NCBI GenBank assembly: GCA_945885475.1
Contig: CAMCYR010000012.1
Coordinates: 1 to 62,243, forward strand
Reading direction: 5' to 3'
Source of the DNA: Chitinophaga pinensis
Lineage (GTDB): Bacteria; Bacteroidota; Bacteroidia; 2-12-FULL-35-15
DNA length: 62,243 nt
Below are positions 26,396 through 34,665 of this stretch, in pieces. The translations under genes and the position numbers were made by a program. The notes beneath the pieces were generated by a model. That model was not told the origin of the DNA. It searched no databases and saw only the letters and a program-made list of their open reading frames with translations. Positions within the stretch are counted from its first letter, which is position 1. Every line of letters starts with the position of its first letter.

Positions 26396-27462
26396 TTCTT
26401 AATATTTCTTAGTGTTGGTAAGTATAGAAAACGGAACAACAGTAGAAAATAAATGGAGAATAAGATAATGTGAACATAACTCCAGTCTTGAATATACGTT
26501 ATGATCAAATAATTGAAAAGCATTGAAACAAAAGCAATCCCAGCATACAGTAATGCTATTCTTTTTTCTGTTACCCCTATAAAAAAGAAACTGTGAGTTG
26601 TGTGATCTTTGCCTCCAATAAATGGAGATTTCCCACTTCTAAGACGATTTAGTACAACTGCAGTTGTATCGATAATTGGGATCGCGAAAGTAAGAATTGT
26701 TACAAAAAATTGTTTTGATTGTATTAAATTTCCATTTACATCCGGTGTATTCCAAAAGTATTTAATTCCCATTGCTGCTAGGAACAATCCTAAGAACTGA
26801 CTTCCGGTATCTCCCATAAATATTTTTGAAGGATGCCAGTTGTAAAACAAAAATCCAATTAATGCAGCCATCACGCCAATTAAAATGATAGTATTAATAG
26901 TATGTCCACTTTTATTAATATAAATTATAAATAATGCACTCATAATAATCGTAATAGATACAATTGTGGTGATCGCATCCATGTTGTCAAGCATGTTAAT
27001 GGAATTCATCAATGCAACAATCCAGAATAAAGACAATGCGTAGTTGAAATAATTATTTGAAAAGATAGAAATATAGGTTCCTGTAGAGACTAAAATCAAA
27101 GCGCAACAAATTTGAATAGTAAGTTTTAACATCGGTTTTGTATTATATGCATCGTCCGACAGGCCTAGTAAAAAAGCGAGAGTGCAAGCTGCAAGCATTC
27201 CTAATATTTGTTTATTTAGAATAGTTGTCTGTTCAAAAAAGATCGAATAGCTTGTGATAGAAATGAGAAAAATTAAATAGAATGAGATGCCACCTAATGA
27301 AGGCTTCGATTGGGGACTCCACCTGATTACCGTTTCGGATGTGTTTCTTATTCCCAAATTTGATGCAAATTTCAGAAACAAGCCATTAATCAAAAAAGAT
27401 AATAGTACAGTGCCCAGAAAATAGCTTGAATAAATGATCAATAAGTATATATTATGCTTCAT
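26392..27462 (-). CDS. WecA/MraY-family polyprenyl-phosphate sugar-1-phosphate transferase
   Basis: A 356-residue integral membrane enzyme with about ten or eleven helices. Cytoplasmic loop motifs of the polyprenyl-phosphate N-acetylhexosamine-1-phosphate transferase family are visible: LLGLSDDAYNTKP, MLDNMDAI, FMGDTGSQFLG, and the HIH-like loop GGKDHTTHSFF. It starts surface polysaccharide repeat units by moving a sugar-1-phosphate from UDP-sugar to undecaprenyl phosphate. The loop sequence points to WecA/WbpL/TagO types and not to MraY, since the muramyl-pentapeptide signature is absent. It follows rfbC after a terminator and overlaps the transglycosylase gene. Confidence 0.9.
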   Translation of the reverse strand: MKHNIYLLIIYSSYFLGTVLLSFLINGLFLKFASNLGIRNTSETVIRWSPQSKPSLGGISFYLIFLISITSYSIFFEQTTILNKQILGMLAACTLAFLLGLSDDAYNTKPMLKLTIQICCALILVSTGTYISIFSNNYFNYALSLFWIVALMNSINMLDNMDAITTIVSITIIMSALFIIYINKSGHTINTIILIGVMAALIGFLFYNWHPSKIFMGDTGSQFLGLFLAAMGIKYFWNTPDVNGNLIQSKQFFVTILTFAIPIIDTTAVVLNRLRSGKSPFIGGKDHTTHSFFFIGVTEKRIALLYAGIAFVSMLFNYLIITYIQDWSYVHIILFSIYFLLLFRFLYLPTLRNIKK

Positions 27463-27529
27463 AATATGTAATTAGAAAATGTATTTAATTCAGTTTAAAT
27501 TTCTATTATAAAAAGGAGATTATTTATCA

Positions 27530-27565
27530 AAAAAAGGAAAAGTTTGTTTTTTAAAACAAACTTTT
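27530..27565 (-). terminator. Intrinsic terminator at the end of rfbC
   Basis: A perfect 13-bp inverted repeat (27538-27550 with 27553-27565) whose inner end contains the rfbC stop codon. On the minus strand it is followed by TTCC and seven T. It should end much of the wza-wzc-rfbC transcript before the wecA-like gene. Confidence 0.75.
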
Positions 27566-28093
27566 AAATTCAATAAAAGTCTTAGCTTTTTTATCTTTTT
27601 CTGACAATATTGGATCCGTAATTCCCCAATTAATAGAAAGAGTAGGATCATTCCAATCGATGCTGTCTTCAGATTCCTTGTTGTAAATGTTTGAACATTT
27701 GTAGGAAAATATCGTATCATCAGCAAGTGTTAAAAATCCATGTGCAAATCCCGGCGGAATCCAAAGCATTGTTTTGTTTTTCTCATTCAATTCAATATCA
27801 AAATGTCGTCCATATGTCTCGGATTTTTTTCTCAAATCTACTGCCACATCTAGTATCGATCCTTTTAGTGCACGTACTAATTTTCCTTGTGCAAATGGAG
27901 GATTTTGAAAATGTAATCCCCTTAAAACTCCTTTTTGAGAGAGTGATTGGTTGTCTTGAACAAAGTCCGCAAAAATACCATGTTTTTCAAATGAAGCCTT
28001 GCTGTATGATTCGTAAAAATAGCCTCTTTCATCTTCAAATACCTTTGGTTGAATGATTAATAAGTCGGTGATCGGAGTTGTTATAACTTCCAT
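27551..28093 (-). CDS. rfbC: dTDP-4-dehydrorhamnose 3,5-epimerase (RfbC/RmlC)
   Basis: A 180-residue cupin enzyme. Characteristic stretches are YFYESYSKASFEKHG, QDNQSLSQKGVLRGLHFQ (with the catalytic His-containing RGLHFQ) and IPPGFAHGFLTL, plus WNDPTLSINW near the end. It epimerises dTDP-4-keto-6-deoxyglucose at C3 and C5 on the way to dTDP-L-rhamnose or related 6-deoxysugars. The companions rfbA, rfbB and rfbD are not in this window, so they must lie elsewhere or another 6-deoxysugar is made. It lies 13 bases after the tyrosine kinase gene and ends in its own terminator. Confidence 0.96.
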   Translation of the reverse strand: MEVITTPITDLLIIQPKVFEDERGYFYESYSKASFEKHGIFADFVQDNQSLSQKGVLRGLHFQNPPFAQGKLVRALKGSILDVAVDLRKKSETYGRHFDIELNEKNKTMLWIPPGFAHGFLTLADDTIFSYKCSNIYNKESEDSIDWNDPTLSINWGITDPILSEKDKKAKTFIEFKSLF

Positions 28094-28106
28094 AGAAATG
28101 ATCTAG

Positions 28107-30548
28107 TTATTTTTTAAAAAAAGATTTTTTAGTACTTGATTTTGTTCCTTCGTCATAATAACCATATCCATACCCATATCCGTAACCATATCCATAACCG
28201 TAATTATATCCGTAACTCTTACGTTCAATATCTACACCATTTAGAATAACAGAAAGCTTTTTTATATTCACTTCATTGAATAGCCTATCCACATTTTGAA
28301 TAAAGTTGCGTTTAGAATATTCTGCTCTGAAAATATAAATTGGGTAATCAGCTTTTTGAATCATTGAAATACCATCACTCACAAGACCAACAGGAGGGTT
28401 GTCGATAATAATGATATCATAAATGGTTTTAAGTTGAGCAAGAATTTCATCCATTTTGTCACTTATAATCAACTCCGAAGGATTTGGAGGAATTGGACCT
28501 GCTGTAATGAAGTCTAAATTCTCTAAGCTGCTATGTTGAATAGCATCTTCAACTTCACCTTTCCCAATCAGCAAGGTGCTCATCCCTTTTGAATTACCGG
28601 CATTAAATCCAAGGTGAATTTTGGGCTTACGCATATCCAAATCGAGGATAACGACTTTCTTGCCTGAAAAAGCAATGATACCGGCTAAGTTGATTGCAAC
28701 AAATGTTTTTCCTTCGCCCGAAATAGTGGAAGTCAATGCAATTATTTTAGGACCGGGAGAATTTGAAATAAACTGCAAGTTTGTTCTTACAGATCTGAAT
28801 GCTTCTGCAATTAATGATTTCGGACTTTTATCGACTAACAATTGAGAAACTGGAATATCTTGTTTACACTTCGGGATAATTCCTAAAATACTTATAGAAG
28901 CATTTGTATATTTGGTGATTTCGTTCAATGAATTAATTTCATTATGTGATAAATAACGGAAAAGAATCAAAAATAAACTTAATAAAAATGCAACTAAAAG
29001 ATAGGAAATATAGATTATCTTTCTGTTTGGAGAAACAGGGCTTTGGCTGCTATCTGCTTTTTCAAGGATAATATTTTGAGACACAAAACCTGCTTTTGAA
29101 ATTGAAAATTCGGTTTTCTTTTCTAATAGAAGAGTATAATATTTTTCGTGGATAGAGAATAATCGCTGGAGACGCGAGTATTCAATTTCATTTGCAGGAA
29201 GTATAAATGTCTCGGCAAATTGATCCGCTTTTTTTTGTAGTTCCTGTTTTCGTAGTTTTTGATTTACCCGAACAGATTTAATACTTTCTTTTAATAGTTT
29301 TTTCTGAATATCAATTTGGAAATCAATAGCTTTTATAGCTTCACTGCTGGGCGTGACCTGATAGAGCATTTCTTCTTTCTGAATGAGTAGTCGGTGCAAT
29401 TCTGAGATAACATCGCTGATATTTTTTTCTATCTCTGTTCCAGCCAGCATTGCCAATAAACTATAGGAGTCAATACTTTTTGATTTATTGATGTCGTTTT
29501 CTATTTTGTTCAAAACGTTTTCTTCCAATTCTAATACAATGATCTTATCCTGCAGTCCATTCAATCGAATTGTATTTGTGTTTTTCACATCCGAATCTAC
29601 TGTTAGTTTATTATCTTTTTTGAATAGTTGTATGGAGTTTTCTGATGCTTTTAATTGTTCGTAAACAACATCTAATTGCTGGTCGATAAATTCGATGACA
29701 CTTTTAGAACTTTCTCCTTTCCGTTCGATATCAAATGAAGTATACTCCTCTGTCATAGATGTTACGATGTCGGTAGCTTTTTGAGGATTGAGATCTTTTA
29801 ACGAAATTGATATTGTTTTTGCTTCTTCATTAAGCAATTTAACTTCAAGAAAAGAAAAGTAATTATTGACCAATGAGTTCGTATCGTTGATTGTGAAATA
29901 ATATGCGTTTTCTTTTACAGTATTTTGTTGCCTCTGAATAGCTGAATAATTATTAATTAAAATTTTGAGGTCAAATTGAGGGAAGTGGAGCCATTTTCCT
30001 ACCGTGTAGTTCTCCGAATAATTTTTTCCGTCTTTTGAGAAACTTACAAGCCCATTTACGTTGCTGTTGACTGCGACGTATATCTTTGTGCCAAGAATAG
30101 AATTGTCCTTATACTTGACTTCCACATTAAAGGGACTGCTGGTGTAAAGCTCATTATTTAGCAAAGTTCCCTCTGTAAAATAACTGATGGCAAGAGGTAA
30201 TTTTGATAAAACACGTTTTAGGAATACCTTTGACCGCAAAAGTTCAACAGCTTCCGCTAATCCATTTGTGTTTTCCGCTCCATATAGATTTTCTACATTC
30301 AGTAATTTATTAGCTTGATTGCTTGTCTGAACCTGAATAACACTCGCTGATGCATATACGGGAGGAGTATATCGCAGGTATACTTTAGCACCAATAAATG
30401 CAAGGACAAAAAATAAAAAAATCCAAATCAGACTTTTTCGTGCGATAAATAAAAATAATCCTAATTCAAATTCACCGCTAAAATTGGAAATCCGCTCTTT
30501 ATAGCGCTCAAAATTATCATTCGTTTTTGATATATCTTCCTGTAGCAT
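28107..30548 (-). CDS. Wzc-like polysaccharide co-polymerase with tyrosine autokinase domain
   Basis: An 813-residue inner-membrane protein controlling polymer length and export. An N-terminal Wzz domain has a first membrane helix near residues 32-52 and a second near 505-525, with a long coiled-coil periplasmic part between them (about 260-460). The cytoplasmic BY-kinase domain has Walker A STISGEGKT (607-615), Walker A' VVILDLDMRKP, and Walker B IIIIDNPP. The tail contains 11 tyrosines between residues 779 and 798 in a Tyr-Gly alternation, the substrate of trans-autophosphorylation. The gene lies 21 bases after the Wza-like exporter gene. Phosphorylation state usually tunes assembly with the exporter. 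Confidence 0.95.
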   Translation of the reverse strand: MLQEDISKTNDNFERYKERISNFSGEFELGLFLFIARKSLIWIFLFFVLAFIGAKVYLRYTPPVYASASVIQVQTSNQANKLLNVENLYGAENTNGLAEAVELLRSKVFLKRVLSKLPLAISYFTEGTLLNNELYTSSPFNVEVKYKDNSILGTKIYVAVNSNVNGLVSFSKDGKNYSENYTVGKWLHFPQFDLKILINNYSAIQRQQNTVKENAYYFTINDTNSLVNNYFSFLEVKLLNEEAKTISISLKDLNPQKATDIVTSMTEEYTSFDIERKGESSKSVIEFIDQQLDVVYEQLKASENSIQLFKKDNKLTVDSDVKNTNTIRLNGLQDKIIVLELEENVLNKIENDINKSKSIDSYSLLAMLAGTEIEKNISDVISELHRLLIQKEEMLYQVTPSSEAIKAIDFQIDIQKKLLKESIKSVRVNQKLRKQELQKKADQFAETFILPANEIEYSRLQRLFSIHEKYYTLLLEKKTEFSISKAGFVSQNIILEKADSSQSPVSPNRKIIYISYLLVAFLLSLFLILFRYLSHNEINSLNEITKYTNASISILGIIPKCKQDIPVSQLLVDKSPKSLIAEAFRSVRTNLQFISNSPGPKIIALTSTISGEGKTFVAINLAGIIAFSGKKVVILDLDMRKPKIHLGFNAGNSKGMSTLLIGKGEVEDAIQHSSLENLDFITAGPIPPNPSELIISDKMDEILAQLKTIYDIIIIDNPPVGLVSDGISMIQKADYPIYIFRAEYSKRNFIQNVDRLFNEVNIKKLSVILNGVDIERKSYGYNYGYGYGYGYGYGYGYYDEGTKSSTKKSFFKK

Positions 30549-30569
30549 TTTTGTTTGTCAGGATTGAGT

Positions 30570-31337
30570 TTATTTATTGGAAAATGCTCTGGTGTATGTA
30601 AGAAGAACAAATATGCTCGTTAAAATACTTACTATTGGTGCAGCTTCCTGGATGAATCTGCTAGCATATTTTTTACGTGGTTCAACATAAATGATATCAT
30701 TTGCCTGCAAAACCATACTTCCTTGCATGATTCCTTCTATTTTGGAAAGATCAATCAAAAAAACGTCATGTTTATCCTTGTTCTGTCTGATCAACTTAAC
30801 CATTCTTGCCTTTCCATCATCAGCGATACCTCCTGCAAGGGCAAGTGCTTCAATTAAAGTGGTATTGTTGTTTTGAAGAGGAATTACTTTTGCATCACCC
30901 GCACTTCCGGGGAAAACAATAACGCGCTTATTCGACACAGACATGATTACATATGGTCTTACATAGAAGCTCGAATACTTTTCTTCTAATAAGCTTTCCG
31001 CCTCTCTGATCGTATAACCGATTAGTTTTATTCTGCCCAACACAGGTAGTTTTGCACTTCCGTCAGATCCCACTAAGTATTGAATATTTGATTCAAATCG
31101 ATACCCCATATTCGCGCTGTTTAAGGATGTTAAATCCACCAATTTGAATCCATCATTGGAGTACATACTGAATTCCAAAATATCATTCGGGGATATTTTA
31201 TAATCCAATGCTTTTGTCGAATCAGGGCTTTTGGCGTATTGATAATCCTTACCAGTTTTCAACATAATGCTAGGGTTAATCCATCCGCAGCTTGATAAAA
31301 ATAGAATGAGTCCAAATAAAAAGAGTAGTTTCCGCAT
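30570..31337 (-). CDS. Wza-like outer-membrane polysaccharide export lipoprotein
   Basis: A 255-residue lipoprotein. The signal ends in the lipobox LSSC with the acylated Cys17. A polysaccharide export (PES) domain follows (ILEFSMYSNDGF, about 55-140), ending YSSFYVRPYVIMSV, then a SLBB-like domain (VIPLQNNNTTLIEALALAGG). The C-terminal hydrophobic segment (about 232-250) is a probable membrane helix, unlike classical Wza with its amphipathic barrel helix but common in this phylum. It forms the export channel working with the Wzc-like kinase encoded 21 bases downstream. A -7 element TAACTTTG lies 25 bases ahead of its ATG, so it starts the operon. Confidence 0.93.
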   Translation of the reverse strand: MRKLLFLFGLILFLSSCGWINPSIMLKTGKDYQYAKSPDSTKALDYKISPNDILEFSMYSNDGFKLVDLTSLNSANMGYRFESNIQYLVGSDGSAKLPVLGRIKLIGYTIREAESLLEEKYSSFYVRPYVIMSVSNKRVIVFPGSAGDAKVIPLQNNNTTLIEALALAGGIADDGKARMVKLIRQNKDKHDVFLIDLSKIEGIMQGSMVLQANDIIYVEPRKKYASRFIQEAAPIVSILTSIFVLLTYTRAFSNK

Positions 31338-31361
31338 ATAGGTTTATTTTCTTTTAACATA

Positions 31362-31369
31362 CAAAGTTA
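31362..31369 (-). promoter_or_regulatory. Candidate -7 element of the exopolysaccharide export operon
   Basis: Minus strand TAACTTTG, 25 bases before the ATG of the Wza-like gene and downstream of the terminator of the previous gene. No TTG at the ideal -33 spacing. Confidence 0.5.
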
Positions 31370-31410
31370 GAAAATATTCTGAAACTCCCTTTTCCTTTCA
31401 ATTATAAAAG

Positions 31411-31437
31411 AAAATGCCCTCTGAAGGGCTTATTTTT
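31411..31437 (-). terminator. Intrinsic terminator after the GT4 glycosyltransferase gene
   Basis: Stem GCCCT/AGGGC (31416-31420 and 31425-31429) with a four-base loop, flanked by A-rich and T-rich arms; on the minus strand ATTTTCTTTT follows. It divides the glycosyltransferase gene from the export operon. Confidence 0.8.
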
Positions 31438-31486
31438 ATTGATTAATTTGTGAAAAAAGGTTTCTAAACCTACTCATAATTGATTT

Positions 31487-32677
31487 TTACATGCTTTTTA
31501 GAAGTTCCTTATACAAGTTTTCCATATCTTTTACCAATCGGGTATAATGAAATGTGTCTTTTACGTGGTTCCAGCCTTTTTCTGACATCGAATTTCTCAG
31601 ATTTTCATCTTCAATTAAGCGAAATAATGCTTCAGAGAATTGAATTAGCTGGTTGTTTTCGCACAATAGAGCGGTTTGATTTTCAATCACAACATTTTCT
31701 ATTCCACCAACATTTGTTGATACAATTGGCTTGTTGGCTGCCTGAGCTTCTATTAAGCTGACTGGTGTTCCTTCATTGTAGGATGTGAGGGCGATGATAT
31801 CGCTTCCGGCCAATACAACGTCTATTTCTTTTATCCACGATGTGAAGGTTAAGAGAGCCTTTTCGTTTGTTTGCGTTCCATCGATAAATTTAATGTTAAG
31901 TTCAGTCGCTTTCGCTTCGATTTTCTGCCGGTCTTCTCCATCCCCAACTATAAAAGCGCGTATTTTTTTGGATGTTTTTGTCGAAACAATTTTTAGGCCT
32001 TCCAAAAATAAAGCGTGATTTTTTACCGGTACCAATCTTCCTATAATTGAAATTGCAATTTCATCTTCCGCCAAGTTGTATTTTATCCGGAATGATTCAC
32101 GTTTTACTTCCATATTTTCATGGAATTTTGAAAGGTCGAATCCAAGTGGGATAACCTTAACTTTTTCGGCAGTGCAAATTTTGTGAATCTCAACTAATTC
32201 TTTTTTTTGTATCTCGCTTATCGCGATGATAGCAGTCGATTTTTTTGCAAGATATCGCTCTATATTTTTGTAAAAAGTTGTTTTTAATTTACCAAAATAG
32301 GAGTGAAAAACATGCCCGTGAAATGTATGTACAATAATTGGTACACCGCAGGATGCTGCTGCAAGTCGACCAAGGGTTCCTGCTTTAGAAGCATGCGTGT
32401 GAACTATGTCGGGTTTGAATTCCCTTATTATTTTTTTTAATTTTCTAAATGCAGTAAAATCATTTTTTATATCAATTTCACGCAGCATCTCCTCAACGAT
32501 AACAGGCTTTAGTCCAAGATTTTCAACTATAAAATTCGAACTTTCCTCTGTACTATCTTTTGCACCGCCAACTAATAATGTTTCAAACTCATCCGACATG
32601 TATTTGCTTAAGTAAGCAACATTGTAGGTTGGTCCTCCAAGATTAAACCGGTTAATAATACGTAATACTTTCGTCAT
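31487..32677 (-). CDS. GT4 family glycosyltransferase
   Basis: A 396-residue GT-B glycosyltransferase. The N-terminal half begins with a glycine-rich acceptor loop (RFNLGGPTYNVA) and contains HTHASKAG and VHTFHGHVF. The C-terminal donor-binding half has the retaining GT4 signature EGTPVSLIEAQAANKPIVSTNVGG with the E-x7-E arrangement. There is no membrane helix; the enzyme acts on the cytoplasmic side, adding a sugar to the lipid-linked repeat unit. Sugar and linkage cannot be read from sequence. It follows asnB after 92 bases and is separated from the export operon by a hairpin. Confidence 0.92.
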   Translation of the reverse strand: MTKVLRIINRFNLGGPTYNVAYLSKYMSDEFETLLVGGAKDSTEESSNFIVENLGLKPVIVEEMLREIDIKNDFTAFRKLKKIIREFKPDIVHTHASKAGTLGRLAAASCGVPIIVHTFHGHVFHSYFGKLKTTFYKNIERYLAKKSTAIIAISEIQKKELVEIHKICTAEKVKVIPLGFDLSKFHENMEVKRESFRIKYNLAEDEIAISIIGRLVPVKNHALFLEGLKIVSTKTSKKIRAFIVGDGEDRQKIEAKATELNIKFIDGTQTNEKALLTFTSWIKEIDVVLAGSDIIALTSYNEGTPVSLIEAQAANKPIVSTNVGGIENVVIENQTALLCENNQLIQFSEALFRLIEDENLRNSMSEKGWNHVKDTFHYTRLVKDMENLYKELLKSM

Positions 32678-32769
32678 AATGCTTTCAATAAAGAACGGAG
32701 TGGTTATTCGCCTCGTGTTATTTTTATGCTGATTCTAATTTTGATAATTTTTACTTTATAATTATTTTT

Positions 32770-34662
32770 TTAAATAAAATATTTTTTCCACCAATATTGA
32801 AAAATAATTAACGCCCAAACTTTTTCAACAGCATCATTCGGATTGTTTGAAAATAATTGTGCTTTTAATACCTTTATTTCTCCCAGATTAAAAATGTTTT
32901 GCTCCTCGATGAACCCATCTTCCAATAATTCATTGGTTATCATTGATTTTAAATCTGTTCTGAACCATTTTAAAAGCGGAACTTCAAATCCTTGTTTTTT
33001 TCTGGAAATTAATTCTTCTGGCAACATTTCCTTAAAAGCATCTATCACTATTTTTTTTTGTTGCTGTATATCAATTTTAAAATCGGCTGGTAAGGAGAAT
33101 GCAAAATCAACGATTTTGTGATCAAGGAAAGGTACCCTTACTTCTAAACTCTGACTCATACTCATTCGATCCACTTTTACAAGCATGTCATTCTCCAAAA
33201 CTAGATGCATGTCTGTCAATAAAACAGAGTTATAATCTGAAGAAATATCTTTTAAGAGTTCTGATTTTCTTTGGTTGAATGAAATACCATTAAGGTCCGA
33301 TGAATAGTTTTTGGAAAAAAGTTGATCTCCTGAGTACCCTGCCCATTTGGCCCATTGCCAATAACGTTCTTGCGGACTTAATTTCATTCCCTCAGCAAAT
33401 TTTTCGAGTTGACGAATTTTATTTCCTGTTTTTGTATTCCTTGATTTTGGCAGTTTTTTTAGCAACAAATGGGATGATTTTACCAGATTAGCCTTTATTC
33501 CTCCTGTTCTTGCTTTTAATTCAGCGGCATGCTTGTTATAACCCGCAAACAGTTCATCCGCACCATCACCGGAGAGAGCAACAGTTACGTGTTTTTTTGT
33601 GTGCATGCTCAATATGTTAACCGCCAGCGCAGAAGAGTCGGCAAAGGGCTCATCTGTATAGTCAAGTACCTGTTGCAGATTTGCGAACAAATCATCGTTA
33701 CTCAATTGAAAAACGGTATGATTTGTATTGTATTTTTTCGCCAGTAATTCAGCAAACCTAGTCTCGTCAAAAAGTGGCTCATCTTTAAAACCTATAGAAA
33801 ACGAATTTAAATGTTTTGTTTGCTGCGATGCGATTGCGGTGATAATTGAAGAATCAATACCGCCGCTTAAAAATGTTCCCAAGGGAACATCCGAGATCAT
33901 TCGGTTTTGAACAGAAGATTCGAGAAGTTCTCTAAATGTTTTCAGGGCCGAATCGTAATTTATTTTGCTTATAGTTTGATCAGAAAGGGAAATAATATAA
34001 TATTTATTTTGCTCTTTTATACCCTTTAATCCCAGTTTTATAAATGTTCCCGCTTCAAGTTTTTTTACGTTTTCAAAAATAGAGTGGGGGCCGGGAATAT
34101 AATTTAAATGAAAATATAATTGTAAGGATGTTGTATCTATGACTTTTGGGATATCAAATGCAATCAATGCTTTTATTTCTGAAGCAAATGTGAATCGTTC
34201 AGCATCTATGTGATAATATAGTGGTTTTATTCCAAATCTGTCACGAGCCAAAAAAAGTTCATCTGTTGATTTATCGTAAATAGCAAATGCAAATTCGCCA
34301 TCTAATTGTTCCAGACATTTTTCTTTGTAAACAATAAAAAGCTGCAGCAATACTTCTGTGTCGCTTTGTGATTTAAATTGAATTCCTTTCGCTTCGAGTT
34401 GATTACGGAGCCGTTTGTAGTTAAAGATTTCACCGTTAAAAACAAGTGTATATCTCTCGGATTGGTCTGTAAATGGTTGGGCAGCGGCAGTAGAAGTGTC
34501 AATTATGGATAGTCTTCTATGTCCAAGTGCAGTGTTTTTGCATAGGAAAAAGCCTTCGCCATCCGGACCGCGTTTTGTTAACGTTCGCGTAGCGGCTTTT
34601 ATTTTTTGTAAATGCCGATTACCATCTTCATTAAATGCAAATATTCCTGTTATCCCACACAT
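32770..34662 (-). CDS. asnB: Glutamine-hydrolysing asparagine synthase-like amidotransferase (AsnB)
   Basis: A 630-residue protein. The N-terminal class II glutaminase starts with Met-Cys, giving the nucleophile Cys2 after Met removal, with RRLSIID, NGEIFNY and SDTEVLL following. The C-terminal synthetase domain has the PP-loop FLSGGIDSS, then GDGADELFAGYNKH, and DHKIVDFAFSLP. It could make asparagine from aspartate, but in polysaccharide clusters such proteins often amidate uronic acids or similar sugars, and here it sits between a glycosyltransferase and a possible glycosidase gene. It begins 3 bases after the stop of its upstream neighbour. Both glutaminase and synthetase motifs are intact. 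Confidence 0.93.
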   Translation of the reverse strand: MCGITGIFAFNEDGNRHLQKIKAATRTLTKRGPDGEGFFLCKNTALGHRRLSIIDTSTAAAQPFTDQSERYTLVFNGEIFNYKRLRNQLEAKGIQFKSQSDTEVLLQLFIVYKEKCLEQLDGEFAFAIYDKSTDELFLARDRFGIKPLYYHIDAERFTFASEIKALIAFDIPKVIDTTSLQLYFHLNYIPGPHSIFENVKKLEAGTFIKLGLKGIKEQNKYYIISLSDQTISKINYDSALKTFRELLESSVQNRMISDVPLGTFLSGGIDSSIITAIASQQTKHLNSFSIGFKDEPLFDETRFAELLAKKYNTNHTVFQLSNDDLFANLQQVLDYTDEPFADSSALAVNILSMHTKKHVTVALSGDGADELFAGYNKHAAELKARTGGIKANLVKSSHLLLKKLPKSRNTKTGNKIRQLEKFAEGMKLSPQERYWQWAKWAGYSGDQLFSKNYSSDLNGISFNQRKSELLKDISSDYNSVLLTDMHLVLENDMLVKVDRMSMSQSLEVRVPFLDHKIVDFAFSLPADFKIDIQQQKKIVIDAFKEMLPEELISRKKQGFEVPLLKWFRTDLKSMITNELLEDGFIEEQNIFNLGEIKVLKAQLFSNNPNDAVEKVWALIIFQYWWKKYFI

Positions 34663-34665
34663 AAA

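Noticed and set aside
28150-28215. Short tandem DNA repeat resembling a CRISPR or VNTR
   Set aside because: It is coding sequence for the Tyr-Gly tail of the kinase; unit length of six bases and no spacers.
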